DNA from: a virus
Virus record (IMG/VR): IMGVR_UViG_3300024518_004146
Span: 1-40,512 of that record
Length of the DNA stretch: 40,512 bases
Direction: 5' to 3' (one strand)
Under the pieces are notes generated by a model. The model made no database searches. It was not told the DNA's origin and saw nothing but the letters and a program-made list of their open reading frames with translations. Position 1 is the first letter of the stretch. Each line of letters opens with the position of its first letter. Below are positions 14,677-24,256 of the stretch, in pieces. The translations under genes were made by a program, and so were the position numbers.

Positions 14677-17021
14677 CGCTCAAACCTCACTTTGTACCAC
14701 TTTTCCTCGGGAGATAGGTCTAGGTCGAAAAAGTCGAACTTGAAGCCGCTCTTCCCGCCAGATGCCTCTGCTGCTTCGCCCACCCTGCGTGTCATGTGCG
14801 GAACGAACAGCGGCTCTCCTAGTTCGAAGATAGTCTCTCTGGGAATCCCCGCCTGTCTCCCGACAACGTCTAGGATCCCCTGGACTCTTTGTATTTCGAC
14901 AGGGTCTAGGCCTTTCTGGGTCAGAGCCTCGACATCCCCCCTGATATTCTCGATCACCTCGTCTGTGACCTCTTCCCCTGGAAGGACAGACGCCTCCAGG
15001 TCGGCAAACACCTGAGCCTTTTTCCTCTCGGACTGGGTCGCTGCTCTCATGCGTGGGAGCTCGAGCGTCTTCCCTGTGTAGCCGTTGTGCCTAGCCGCTA
15101 CCAGCGCCTTCGCTTCAATCCTGTCGGCCCAGGCCTTGAACCCGTGATTGGGGTCAAACACAAGGCTCCACGCGTCGGTGTTACCCCTGATGCCTCCGGC
15201 CAACTCCTGATCGCCAGCGGAAGGGGCGCCAAGGTTGAAGCCTACGAAGGTTTCCATATCAGCCCCAGATTGAAGGCTGCGTAGCTCCTGGTAGGCCTTC
15301 GATCTTGTGATTGCCAACTCCCCGCCGTATGTGTTCCGAGCGATAATGATTCTGTCCTGAACCCATCGGGCGTTTTCGGCTGCCTTAATCAGGGCAGAGA
15401 CCTCCTTACGCTCTGGGTTCTTTGGATCCATTGTCCAAGGAGTTCCGTCCTTGTTCTTGTAGACGCCTCCTGAAGGGCTGCCCATGCCAAAGATGACGCC
15501 GCCCGGCCACCCCTTCGTTTGAGCTTCCGTGAGTTCGGTCTGTGCAGCTACTAGCCCAAGCCGCTTCTCCGCCGTTTTGGTAGCTGCCTCGTCCTTCTCG
15601 GAAGGTGCTAGCCCCTGCGCTTTCTGCATGTGGCCCGCCCACTTGTCGTACTGCTTCTGACTCATAGGCGCCGTAGGAATAGCAGGGTGCCCGTCTGGAA
15701 GTCGTAAGTGTGCCTGCCACGCCTGAGGGGAGTGAGTTACATCACCGCCACCTCCTGTGCCGCGCCTTGATGCCTTAGCTGCCTGTGCAAGCTTCAGCTT
15801 TGCCGATGCCTCTTTCTCTGCGATCTCTGCATCAGCCTTAAGGGTTTTAATCTTGAGGTCAGCGGTCTCTTTCGCCTCTTTGCGGCGTTGCTGCTTGAAG
15901 GCTGTCGCTGCCGCAGCCATCCCAGCCTGCATCTCTCGCTTGTGCGCCTCCTTCTGTAGAGCCTGTGTGCCCTCAGGGTCTAGCGCTGCGACCTGATTGT
16001 TGATGTCTGCCTCGATACCGGCGAGCATCGTTAGCTTGGCGCCGTGCACTGCCGACGCCATGCTGCCCGTCTCTTTGTAGAGTTGACTCACAAGGCCTTG
16101 CTCATCCTGTAGGAGGCCTCGGTCCTGCTCTAAATTGTACTTCTGCGTTTCGATGTCTCTGTCAATCTCCTTGGAGATGAGGTCAAAGGTCGCGTTCCCG
16201 CCCTTGCCGCTGATGAGCCCTAGTTGCCCGTCGCCGATGGCAGAGAACAGGAGGGCTAGCTTCTGGCCTGCACTGCGACTGCTCCACCATCGGTCTTTGT
16301 CCACGCCCTTCTTGCCAAGTTCCCTCGTCCTATGAATCAGATCCTCGGTGTCTTTCTTGAACACTCGGTGAGTGTCTTCGATGATCTCGAGTTCTCCCTG
16401 CGCTGCTGCGATCCGGTCCTGATTGACCTTTGACTCCATCTTTCGGCGCACGGCATCGTGCTCCCGCTGCCTGTCGAACATCGCCTGTGCTAGAGCCATG
16501 TTGCTGTAGTCGCCAGGGTCCTCGGGAGTGGGGCCGGCGTCGGGAGCGAACTCAACGTCCATCGGCTGTTCATCCCACGGCGCAGGGGCATACTCAGCAG
16601 CATACTCAGCAGCGTAGTCCTCCCCTTCAGGGCCGGGCAAGAAGACCTCTTCAGGCTCGGGCCCGAAGTCGATGACGTCAGGGGCCCCGCTGATAGCGTC
16701 TGGCAGGAAGTCGGGAGTCCAGTCGGGGCCCGCAGCTCCTGAGACAGCGTCGGGTTCAACAAAGGACGAGATCACGTTCCCCTCTGGGGCCATCGGTGCC
16801 ACAGCTTCAGCGTCAGCAATCATTGCCGCCTCGTGCTCAGCAGCAAAAGCAGCAGCCTCCTGTGCCTGCTTGTCAGCGATGAAGCCCTCAGCACTCGGCA
16901 GTTCAAGATCGACAACAGGGATTTCATCCCCGGAATAGGGGTCATACTCAACGGCTGACGTCATGTCGTTGAGGTACTGCGCCGGATCTAGGGCCTCGTC
17001 ACTGAATAGATCGTCCGGCAT
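14673..17021 (-). CDS. Large internal virion (ejection) protein, coiled-coil
   Basis: A 782-residue protein. The first 170 residues are acidic and Ala/Pro-rich, including an EYAAEYA repeat encoded by a short direct DNA repeat near 16590. A long coiled coil follows (about 190-410, for example DAEIAEKEASAKLKLAQAAK), then a helical C-terminal region. Composition and position, between another large core-like protein and a Gln/Ala-rich one, fit a podovirus internal core or ejection protein. Ends overlap neighbours as GTGA and TAATG. A tape-measure role is unlikely because no long-tail genes are present. Confidence 0.55.
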   Translation of the reverse strand: MPDDLFSDEALDPAQYLNDMTSAVEYDPYSGDEIPVVDLELPSAEGFIADKQAQEAAAFAAEHEAAMIADAEAVAPMAPEGNVISSFVEPDAVSGAAGPDWTPDFLPDAISGAPDVIDFGPEPEEVFLPGPEGEDYAAEYAAEYAPAPWDEQPMDVEFAPDAGPTPEDPGDYSNMALAQAMFDRQREHDAVRRKMESKVNQDRIAAAQGELEIIEDTHRVFKKDTEDLIHRTRELGKKGVDKDRWWSSRSAGQKLALLFSAIGDGQLGLISGKGGNATFDLISKEIDRDIETQKYNLEQDRGLLQDEQGLVSQLYKETGSMASAVHGAKLTMLAGIEADINNQVAALDPEGTQALQKEAHKREMQAGMAAAATAFKQQRRKEAKETADLKIKTLKADAEIAEKEASAKLKLAQAAKASRRGTGGGGDVTHSPQAWQAHLRLPDGHPAIPTAPMSQKQYDKWAGHMQKAQGLAPSEKDEAATKTAEKRLGLVAAQTELTEAQTKGWPGGVIFGMGSPSGGVYKNKDGTPWTMDPKNPERKEVSALIKAAENARWVQDRIIIARNTYGGELAITRSKAYQELRSLQSGADMETFVGFNLGAPSAGDQELAGGIRGNTDAWSLVFDPNHGFKAWADRIEAKALVAARHNGYTGKTLELPRMRAATQSERKKAQVFADLEASVLPGEEVTDEVIENIRGDVEALTQKGLDPVEIQRVQGILDVVGRQAGIPRETIFELGEPLFVPHMTRRVGEAAEASGGKSGFKFDFFDLDLSPEEKWYKVRFER

Positions 17022-17719
17022 TACTTACCCTTGCCTATCCCACGCCACTTCGCGAGGTCGGTAACCCACTGTGTTACTTTCTCAGCGCCGGTAGGCTGGC
17101 CTATAGCCCCACTGTAGAGCTGCTCGTAGGCCCCGAGCGATTGGCCCTGAGACCCTAGCTGACTAGAGAGTTCCTGCTGCCGTTGCTGCATGAGCATGTT
17201 AGCCAGACTCTGCTGGGCTGCCTGGCGCTCCTGAATGCCCGCTGTGGCCTGTTGCCCGGCCAGCCCTGCTCCTTGCCTCGCTGCGTTCATCGCCGCTTGA
17301 CGGGCCGCCATTGCTGCGTTACCAGGTCTAGCGCCTGCCGCCATACTCTGCTGGGCTGCCTGATTCTGCTGCAGCGAGTTCTGAAGGTTCTGAGCAGAGA
17401 CTGATTCCTGGCCTCGGGCGATTCGGCGTAGGTAGTCGCGCTCTGTGTTGGCCTCGCCTCCGAGCGATTGGAACTGATCGTAGGATGTCGCAGCCCGCCC
17501 GCCGACAGTGCCAGCTTGCTCTCTGAGTTGATTAGCCTCCTCCTTGCCGCGAGTCGTGGCGTCGTCGTACCACTCGGCAATATCTTTGACACCCTCAACG
17601 GCTCCGCTGGCAGCGCGCTTCCCCAGGCCGTACAGGCGATCGAACACCGTGCCGGGTGTACCTTCGGCGCCGTGCTGAAGCCTTCTGATGTTGTTGTTCC
17701 GCTGATTACCGAGTCCCAT
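17021..17719 (-). CDS. Gln/Ala-rich internal virion protein
   Basis: A 232-residue protein whose middle is dominated by Gln, Ala and Arg (for example NSLQQNQAAQQSMAAGARPG), probably long amphipathic helices. This resembles the smallest of the three podovirus core proteins (T7 gp14-like role) in size and composition, not in clear sequence. It directly precedes the two larger ejection-type genes. Confidence 0.55.
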   Translation of the reverse strand: MGLGNQRNNNIRRLQHGAEGTPGTVFDRLYGLGKRAASGAVEGVKDIAEWYDDATTRGKEEANQLREQAGTVGGRAATSYDQFQSLGGEANTERDYLRRIARGQESVSAQNLQNSLQQNQAAQQSMAAGARPGNAAMAARQAAMNAARQGAGLAGQQATAGIQERQAAQQSLANMLMQQRQQELSSQLGSQGQSLGAYEQLYSGAIGQPTGAEKVTQWVTDLAKWRGIGKGK

Positions 17720-17729
17720 GATCGACTCC

Positions 17730-20723
17730 TTACTGCTTCTGTGTTGCTGGCAGAGCTACTGCCGTCTTCTTGAGCGCTACATCAAGGCTGAGCGCCGTTA
17801 GGTTGAATGCTGCTGTGATAGGGGCTGACGCCGCGCCTACTGCTTGCGCTGTAATGCGGACCTTAATTGCCTGGCACTTAGGGCGAGAGGGCCCGACGCG
17901 TAACTGCAGGGGCCCGTTGACTGTTGTAGGGCTGATTGTCCAAGTCTTATCGTCTACGTATGTGGCTCCCGCTGCCGTCTGAGCGTAGTCGTAGGCGATT
18001 CTCACTCGCATGTCACAGGCTGCCAGGTACTCGCCGAGCACGAGAATCCCGCGCACTAGCTTGTAGCCCTGATGCCCAGCCAGAGCGATCCATCCCGTCT
18101 CAACGTCAAGCGCTGGAAGGTCGCCTGCCCCTGAGTGAGTGGCAGCCTGAGCCAACAACCCGTCTTCGGTTGAGTTGACGTAGTGATGCAGCCCCCCGAA
18201 CATGCAAGCCGAAGCGCTCGAGATACCCCAGACAGACCACTCGTTGACAAGGTAGTCCCACATCAGAGTACGGTTGTCGGTAACGATGCGCACCTGATGC
18301 TGAGACTCCATCGAGTGAGCAGAGACAATCGTGTCATCGTCGAAGTCTGCAACTGCCCCGCCGACGTAGGTAGACTGCCAGCCGTGATTGAGGAGGTACC
18401 AACCCTTGGAGCTCTTGTAGAGAAGTCCCTTCGGAGTGAGCACGATGCCCTCAGCACTGATAGCTCCCAGGTCGCTACTTAGGACTCTGCCCGGCCCGTA
18501 GTTGACGCCGCCTGCAGCATTGTCAAACCCGTCGTTACTCAGGGCATAGATGGCAGTCTCCTTGAACGCGATCATCGTCTCGTTTAGGAAGTCGATCCCT
18601 GAGATTGGCCCCCCTGCAGGAGGTAGGTCAACGAAGAGGATCTCGTTGAATGAGGCTATCTCGCTGTCACCTCTCAGCCGTGAGTAGACAACCCTGTGAG
18701 GGTTCGCGGGGATTCCCGCTAAGATGACTCGGTCCTGTGTCGATGCGATGATGGTGGCAGGAGGAGGAGGCAGGTTTGCGAGCGTCAGTCCCCCGTTCTC
18801 AGGGAAGGGCTCAAGCTTGATTAGATCATCGTCGTCCATGTCATCGTCCGGCGATGTGATGAGTGAAGACGTTGGATCATTCTCGACGTAGCCGTTATCC
18901 CCAGTTGCGGAGGGGTCCTTGCTGTTGATCAGGAAGTAAGGGGCGTTCACAGCTGCTGCTGCGATCTGCCGGAAGTACTCGATTGCCACCTCTCCCGCTG
19001 CGCCTGTCTTGGCAGTGATGTGCAGCGGAAGCGTCGTGTTAAACGACATCTTCTCGTTGACTACCGTTTGCTCTGTGATCGTCGCTGTAGTGCTGCGTTC
19101 AAACTCCCCTTTGACGTTGTACCAAGAGACGACCTGGATATAGTTGTATTTGCCGTTAGGGTTGCCGCCTGAGCCTGAGGCCGACGCGCCGAACGAGTAG
19201 GGGAAGTTGTGAAAGCCAACCTCAACAAGGTTGCTCCCGTCGAACTGAGAGATGAAGCCCCCGGCAATGTAGAGGGCCGCGCCGAGCTCTGTAGTACGTC
19301 GGGCACTGGCATGATCGAAGGTGAACACAATCTGCTGAGGCGACTGAGCGGCGTAGCCCTTCTGTCCTTCACCCAGAGGGATGATGCGTCGTCTGATGCC
19401 GCACCACTCCCAGATGTTGCCTGAGGTGTTAGTCACAGAAGGAAGGGCTCCTGCGTCGGTTGCGTGACCCCCCGCAGTGCTGTTCACGGCCTTCGCTGCG
19501 ATGTGCCCGTCTGAGCGGTAGAGGAAGTATGTGTTCTGCAGCTGCGCGGTCAGGATGCCATCGCTAGCGGACCCGAAGACAAGCCACAGATAGATGCTGC
19601 CGTCGTGACTGAAGGCGTGTGACGCGATGCTAGCCCGTCTTACCAGGGTTGCCTCGCTGCCCGTGGAGCCCGCGTTGTCGGTCGTATTCCACTCGGTGAT
19701 GAAGTTCGCAGAGGTGACAGGTGTAGTTGTCGTACTCCAGAAGACGGAACACGTATTCGAGTCGTTGTAGGCCGAAGTGATTTGAAGGATTGTCGCGGGG
19801 GCTGTCCCTACTGCCGTGGCCGCTGCTACGTCGGCGAACGTCGTAGAGTTGAGAATGTCGGATTCTACCGTCGTCGTTGTGTCATCTCGAGACACGCAGA
19901 TCCGGGTCGTAGTCGTCGGGTCGTGAGACACGCTGATGCAAGAGACAGCGTTGCCCGTCTTGACAGTGGCAGAGCTAAACCCTGTCGAGCCATCCATCAA
20001 GTACATGTTGTAGTTGGCATTGCGCGCTATCGCTACAACGACGTCCTCGGTGTTCGCCAGGCTCAGAGCGATGTCGTAGGCCACCCATAGTGTTACCGCT
20101 ACCGAGTCCTCAGAAGGCGAGCTGAGGTCCCCGGCAGGGTCGTACTGCCGCGTGTACATGATGTCGTTGAGTTGATCGATGTAGAACAGGTAGATCTTGG
20201 AGGCCGTAGCAATCAGGCGAGGCCTCACAGCCCCCGTTAGAATGCTCTGAGTGCTCAGCTTGACGGCTCCTGTTGCCGTGTCTACGCCTGCCACGAAGGA
20301 GCGTGTGCCCCCTCCGATTGTGTCCTCAGCCCAACAGTACAGCGTCACCCCTAGGAGGCTCGCCATGTCGGTATCGTACTGTTCGCCAGTCGTAACGAAG
20401 CGCCCAGTCTCCTCGGTCTTGACTGCCAGGTAGTCGCCTCGGTCGGTCCAAAGCCCGTCACTGCTGGCGTAGCTCCAAATCTTGTCTTTAGAGAATGCGA
20501 CGAGTTGATCGGCGTAGGGTACGATCTTCCTGATGTCGTCGATAGTGTTGCCGGCTGCGTCAGTGATTGCCTGATACTGAGGGCGCTGCTGCATGCCGCC
20601 AATGTCGTCAAACTGCGCATCTTCGCAGAGCGTCAGCCCCGGAGGCTGCAGGGCCTTCTCATCGGTCTTTGTGTCGAGGCCACCCGCTAGAGGGATGTCG
20701 ACTATTTGCCTAGGCTCGGCCAT
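17730..20723 (-). CDS. Large tail hub or stabilisation protein, beta-propeller-like
   Basis: A 997-residue protein from the ATG at 20723 (MAEPRQIVDIPLAGGLDTKT); upstream starts lie inside the previous gene. The opening AGGLDTKTDEKALQPPGLTL and GGMQQRPQYQ is typical of podovirus tail-tubular or tail-stabilisation proteins such as P22 gp10 or T7 gp12-like propellers. Repeated beta-strand segments run through the rest. It would complete the short tail below the adaptor ring. The C-terminal 200 residues are also beta-rich (VRIAYDYAQTAAGATYVDDK). Confidence 0.65.
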   Translation of the reverse strand: MAEPRQIVDIPLAGGLDTKTDEKALQPPGLTLCEDAQFDDIGGMQQRPQYQAITDAAGNTIDDIRKIVPYADQLVAFSKDKIWSYASSDGLWTDRGDYLAVKTEETGRFVTTGEQYDTDMASLLGVTLYCWAEDTIGGGTRSFVAGVDTATGAVKLSTQSILTGAVRPRLIATASKIYLFYIDQLNDIMYTRQYDPAGDLSSPSEDSVAVTLWVAYDIALSLANTEDVVVAIARNANYNMYLMDGSTGFSSATVKTGNAVSCISVSHDPTTTTRICVSRDDTTTTVESDILNSTTFADVAAATAVGTAPATILQITSAYNDSNTCSVFWSTTTTPVTSANFITEWNTTDNAGSTGSEATLVRRASIASHAFSHDGSIYLWLVFGSASDGILTAQLQNTYFLYRSDGHIAAKAVNSTAGGHATDAGALPSVTNTSGNIWEWCGIRRRIIPLGEGQKGYAAQSPQQIVFTFDHASARRTTELGAALYIAGGFISQFDGSNLVEVGFHNFPYSFGASASGSGGNPNGKYNYIQVVSWYNVKGEFERSTTATITEQTVVNEKMSFNTTLPLHITAKTGAAGEVAIEYFRQIAAAAVNAPYFLINSKDPSATGDNGYVENDPTSSLITSPDDDMDDDDLIKLEPFPENGGLTLANLPPPPATIIASTQDRVILAGIPANPHRVVYSRLRGDSEIASFNEILFVDLPPAGGPISGIDFLNETMIAFKETAIYALSNDGFDNAAGGVNYGPGRVLSSDLGAISAEGIVLTPKGLLYKSSKGWYLLNHGWQSTYVGGAVADFDDDTIVSAHSMESQHQVRIVTDNRTLMWDYLVNEWSVWGISSASACMFGGLHHYVNSTEDGLLAQAATHSGAGDLPALDVETGWIALAGHQGYKLVRGILVLGEYLAACDMRVRIAYDYAQTAAGATYVDDKTWTISPTTVNGPLQLRVGPSRPKCQAIKVRITAQAVGAASAPITAAFNLTALSLDVALKKTAVALPATQKQ

Positions 20724-20724
20724 T

Positions 20725-21060
20725 CTAGAACACCCACGCGTCCACAGTAACCGTACGGCCATAGCCAGAAGCCTTGAGAACAACATACTTATCAGGGTCA
20801 AACTGGGAATCCTCCACAACCTCAATCCGGCCCGATGTCGAAGGACCGATAGGGGGTGAGGCCAGCAGGGTTACCCTTCGCCCGATCCTGTGTGCTATCG
20901 GCGTGTTCGTAGCGTCTTCAAGCTCAATCGCTCGGATTCTGTACCCTCCCAGGATGGAGATGGACACAAGCTCTCTGATGCGGTCGTCGAAGTTTCGAAG
21001 AATGCGATCAGTCTCGCTCATCACTCGGAAGATGAGGGGGGCTATGTACTTCCTAGGCAC
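20725..21060 (-). CDS. Small head-tail region protein
   Basis: A 111-residue protein from GTG 21060, overlapping the adaptor stop as TAGTG; an ATG at 21021 (MSETDRILRNFDDR) is an alternative start. The N-terminal helix contains DDRIRELVSISILGGYRIRA, followed by beta strands. It lies between the adaptor and the tail hub, so it is probably a neck or tail-assembly protein. No family recognised. Confidence 0.6.
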   Translation of the reverse strand: MPRKYIAPLIFRVMSETDRILRNFDDRIRELVSISILGGYRIRAIELEDATNTPIAHRIGRRVTLLASPPIGPSTSGRIEVVEDSQFDPDKYVVLKASGYGRTVTVDAWVF

Positions 21061-21779
21061 TAGTAGATGTACTCCCCGCCGATGTAGCCAGAGTTGCCTA
21101 GGCCGTCACCGTCGAAGCGGTTGCTTCCTTCGCCATGCACGTAGCGACGCTTCGGAGTGTAGAGCTCTCGCTGCATTGCCCACTCTTTGACCCGTTCGCG
21201 CCAGAACTCTACTCTGCGCTCGAAGTAGGGCGTCAGGTCATGCTCTTCTTTGATAGCCCCGACGAGCGCCAGGGAGTAAACGAAGAAAGCCTCACCGGCT
21301 GGGATGACAACGTCAATCAGCTCCTTGTCGCCCGCGTCTGAGATGTCGGCAGGCTGAGGGACGAAGACAATCTCGTAGGTCTGCCCGCCCGAGGGAGGAG
21401 GCCCAAACTTGATGTTCTGCCCTATGAGTTGGTATGCGACAGACTGGCCCGAGGCCTGTGTGCCTGTGAAGTAGTTACGCTCCTGGGCGAGCATCGGCAC
21501 AAGTTCAATCTTCTGCCCATCACCCTGAACGTAGTCGATTCCTACCATCGCCAAGAAGTCGCTCGGCACTAGGTACTCGTTCTGTCCTGTGACTGTCGTG
21601 AGTGTCGAGGTCTTCTCGAAGTAGCGCATACCACTGTCGATTAACTCCCCGTCAAACTCACTCTTGATTGTGGAAAGCTCTTCCTTCCACTCAGCAGCCG
21701 AGAGCACATCTCTATTCTCCTGATCGCAACGTCTGCGACCGCGAGTGATTAAGTCCAATACTGAAAACTTACGAGGCAT
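21060..21779 (-). CDS. Head-tail adaptor (connector) protein
   Basis: A 239-residue protein from ATG 21779, which follows AGGAG at good spacing. It has the pattern of podovirus head-completion or adaptor proteins. A helical N-terminus (VLDLITRGRRRCDQENRDVL, then AAEWKEELSTIKSEF) is followed by a beta-rich middle (TTVTGQNEYLVPSDFLAMVG, then LIGQNIKFGPPPSGGQTYEI) and a helical C-terminus. It should form a ring under the portal. Assignment is by pattern and gene order. Confidence 0.7.
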   Translation of the reverse strand: MPRKFSVLDLITRGRRRCDQENRDVLSAAEWKEELSTIKSEFDGELIDSGMRYFEKTSTLTTVTGQNEYLVPSDFLAMVGIDYVQGDGQKIELVPMLAQERNYFTGTQASGQSVAYQLIGQNIKFGPPPSGGQTYEIVFVPQPADISDAGDKELIDVVIPAGEAFFVYSLALVGAIKEEHDLTPYFERRVEFWRERVKEWAMQRELYTPKRRYVHGEGSNRFDGDGLGNSGYIGGEYIY

Positions 21780-21796
21780 GCTCTCGACTCCTAGGG

Positions 21797-22162
21797 TTAG
21801 AGGCCAGTGTGCGAGAAGGCCACTCGGACCGTCACCCACTCAAGGGCTGCGAGGTCGTGCGAGGCGTCAGCGGCGTTGTAGACTCCGAAGGCCAACGTAG
21901 TGCCCCCCGCAGTGAACGCTCCGAAGACTACAGTGTGACCTGCCAGGTCGCCGATAGTAGTAGCTTGCAGAGAGGCAGTTGCCCCCTTGAAGTTACCAGG
22001 GGCATCGCTCCAAGTGAGCAAGTAGTCCCCCGTGTCGGTTCGGGAGACAGCAATCCCCTCCCCGCTCACCTTTGTGATCGCTGAAGCCCCACCAACGGCG
22101 AGGCACACATGTTCAATCAGTTCGGGCGCGTTGGCTTTTACTGGAAATGCATCTAATGACAT
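21797..22162 (-). CDS. Small structural (head) protein
   Basis: A 121-residue beta-rich protein (DTGDYLLTWSDAPGNFKGAT, HTVVFGAFTAGGTTLAFGVY). It lies among head genes, has its own ribosome-binding site (AAAGGAG) and is preceded by a conserved hairpin. It is probably a capsid decoration or minor head protein. No specific family identified. Confidence 0.6.
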   Translation of the reverse strand: MSLDAFPVKANAPELIEHVCLAVGGASAITKVSGEGIAVSRTDTGDYLLTWSDAPGNFKGATASLQATTIGDLAGHTVVFGAFTAGGTTLAFGVYNAADASHDLAALEWVTVRVAFSHTGL

Positions 22163-22181
22163 AGTTGTCTCCTTTCAAGTA

Positions 22182-22209
22182 TCGAGGGGCAACAGGTGCT
22201 ACCCCTCGA
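22182..22209 (-). terminator. Conserved hairpin before the small head gene
   Basis: TCGAGGGG and CCCCTCGA form an 8-bp stem, and the inner bases read GGGGTAGC-ACCT-GTTGCCCC on the minus strand. No T-run follows, so it may be a stability, processing or attenuation signal and not a classic terminator. A related hairpin precedes the gene at 22964. Confidence 0.5.
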
Positions 22210-22214
22210 AGGTC

Positions 22215-22964
22215 TTAACGCTCGTAGTACCCGATCTCGAATTCAAACGAGGTCGCGGCAGTCTGCGAGGTTGCGTAGAACGACATCACTAGTTGATCCG
22301 TTGGACCCAGGATGACGGGGGCGACAGGAATCACCTGACGACTGATGAGGGTGCCTTCGAAGAGGCTGCCAGCGCCTCCCTTAACATCCCCGCCGAAGTC
22401 GAAGAGGAACTCATCGCCCACTACAGAGATGACGGGCCGGAGCACGCCATTGGCTACCTGACGAACATCAGACGTAGCTGCAGCAGTTACCAGGGCTCCC
22501 ACATAGAGTGTGGAGTTAGGTGTGCCGCTGCTGTCCATGTTCGGATTGACGGGCACAACTGCTGCGCCCCCCGAGGTGTAGCGAGATGTGCCTGAGTCCA
22601 GATTGATCGTGTACAGACAGTCAGTGCCGTTGGTACCGGCCACGGTTGTCTGCAGCTTGATGTAGTCCATATACAGGCGCGTCGCGTTGTCACCGCTGCT
22701 GTTGTTGCGTAGGTGGATCAGCGTCTCAAGAGCCGAGAAAGCGCCAGTGGCGGCGATTCCTGCGACACCTGTGCCGGGCGTAGGGTTGGTAGCGATGAAG
22801 TATGACCCCTCGTCGGAAAGAGCCATACGACCCTTCGCAATCGAGTGAGTATATAGCTCTCCACGCTTGGAACACCTTAGAGGGGCGGGCGTCGATTCAC
22901 TTCGAGCGCCGCTGGGGAGGTCTCGGTGTACTTCTCCCCACTGTTTTCTATCTTCTAGAGCCAT
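22215..22964 (-). CDS. Structural (head) protein
   Basis: A 249-residue beta-rich protein (ATRLYMDYIKLQTTVAGTNG, QVANGVLRPVISVVGDEFLF, QLVMSFYATSQTAATSFEFE). It lies directly downstream of the major capsid gene in transcription order, so it is probably an abundant head protein such as a decoration or fibre protein. It starts at ATG 22964 with AGGAAAGG upstream. No family recognised with certainty. Confidence 0.6.
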   Translation of the reverse strand: MALEDRKQWGEVHRDLPSGARSESTPAPLRCSKRGELYTHSIAKGRMALSDEGSYFIATNPTPGTGVAGIAATGAFSALETLIHLRNNSSGDNATRLYMDYIKLQTTVAGTNGTDCLYTINLDSGTSRYTSGGAAVVPVNPNMDSSGTPNSTLYVGALVTAAATSDVRQVANGVLRPVISVVGDEFLFDFGGDVKGGAGSLFEGTLISRQVIPVAPVILGPTDQLVMSFYATSQTAATSFEFEIGYYER

Positions 22965-22992
22965 TTGATTGGACCTTTCCTAGGAGTAGGCC

Positions 22993-23010
22993 GGGCAGCA
23001 GTTGCTACCC
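22993..23010 (-). terminator. Conserved hairpin after the capsid gene
   Basis: On the minus strand GGGTAGC-AACT-GCTGCCC folds into a 7-bp stem with one G-U pair and a four-base loop. Sequence and placement match the hairpin at 22182-22209. No T-run follows. It lies between the major capsid gene and the next head gene and may set their relative expression. Confidence 0.5.
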
Positions 23011-23020
23011 CGCCTGTGGG

Positions 23021-24220
23021 TTAGATGGAGAAGACGCCGTTACAAGCGGTGTCGTTGCCAATGAGGTTTGACATGCTTCGAATACGAGCCTCGATGCCGT
23101 CAGCAGAAGTCTGCCTGAGCGTCGGTCGCCCATCGTCGGTGATCACGTGAATGAACGCCTTCAGATGTTTGATGTAGTTCGTAGACTGATTGAGCACGTA
23201 GCCTCGGTTCGTAGGGCAATCGGCATCGGAGTAACATTTCAAAGTACCCGCTGGGGAGTGGATCTTGAAGTACTCGAAACCGTAGTTAGCAGTTCCGCCA
23301 CCGTCGTCAAACTCGACCTTGGCATTGAGGCGACGAATCACCTGCCAGTAGTTGATCGGGTTCAACACGAGGGTGTCAGAGCGCTTGCCGTTCTGAGCGA
23401 TGTTGACAGCGACAAGGCCCGCGTTCTCCTCGATTGACGTAGCAGTATCATCGATACGTACGCCGCTCAAGAGTTCAACAGCCTGGCCTCGGTCGACGCC
23501 ACGGAACGAGTCAGACTCGAAGACCGGAGCAGTCAGAGGGTACAGGTCGGCAAGTCCATCCATGCACGTAGCAGGGTCGCCCAACCTAAATAAATAGTCA
23601 TTGTCGGCGAAGGAGATCAGAGCTGCAGCCGATACCAAAGTGATAGTGCCCGAGCTCTGATCGAACGCTTCGACCTTGGTAGAGCCTGAACGAGCAGACG
23701 AGCCGTCAGCGTTAGCTGAAGCGATGACCGTCATGCCTACCTTGAAGTTTCGGACGTCGTCAGCGACACTCAATGTGATGATATCGGTTGATGCGCTCGA
23801 ACGACGCCCACGCTGACCGTTGCCAGCTCGGAAGAAGTCGAAGCCCAAGGTGTCACCCATCGCTTCGATCACGCCGTCAGTTTCCTGAGTAACGAGGTCG
23901 AGGAAGGCAGACTTGGAACCCTCGGCCGCTGCCATCGATTCACCGTCTACAGTGATGACACCGTATTTGATAGAGCGACTAGCTGCGTACTGTTCACCCT
24001 TGGAGGTTTCAGCAGCAGTCTGAGCGTCGGCGAAGGTACCGGAGATACCCTGCGGGTTTCCGTATCGTGCGGGGTAGTGAAAAGTAACGCCGCCAAAGCC
24101 GCCTTCTTTGGAGCATTTCGACAGGGTTGGGTGATAGCGCATTGCCATGTCCCCGACCTTTTTGTCTGAGTAGAGTCGCTTGTAGATGTATGCGACTGTT
24201 GTTAGTGAGCCACTGGCCAT
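23021..24220 (-). CDS. Major capsid protein
   Basis: A 399-residue protein following the scaffold gene and a portal gene, the usual order portal-scaffold-capsid. The N-terminal MASGSLTTVAYIYKRLYSDK, the central SVADDVRNFKVGMTVIASAN and the later TLVLNPINYWQVIRRLNAKV fit an HK97-type fold with an N-arm and P-domain helix. The C-terminal DGIEARIRSMSNLIGN is also helical. Size is normal for a podovirus capsid. Identification relies on gene order and composition more than a single motif. Confidence 0.7.
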   Translation of the reverse strand: MASGSLTTVAYIYKRLYSDKKVGDMAMRYHPTLSKCSKEGGFGGVTFHYPARYGNPQGISGTFADAQTAAETSKGEQYAASRSIKYGVITVDGESMAAAEGSKSAFLDLVTQETDGVIEAMGDTLGFDFFRAGNGQRGRRSSASTDIITLSVADDVRNFKVGMTVIASANADGSSARSGSTKVEAFDQSSGTITLVSAAALISFADNDYLFRLGDPATCMDGLADLYPLTAPVFESDSFRGVDRGQAVELLSGVRIDDTATSIEENAGLVAVNIAQNGKRSDTLVLNPINYWQVIRRLNAKVEFDDGGGTANYGFEYFKIHSPAGTLKCYSDADCPTNRGYVLNQSTNYIKHLKAFIHVITDDGRPTLRQTSADGIEARIRSMSNLIGNDTACNGVFSI

Positions 24221-24256
24221 TTGAGAATTCCTTCTGCAATCGCCGCGCTCCTACGT

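Noticed and set aside
14673-17021. Tape-measure protein
   Set aside because: Long coiled coil fits, but no tail tube, chaperone frameshift pair or baseplate genes exist. Neighbours indicate a short-tailed phage with ejection proteins.
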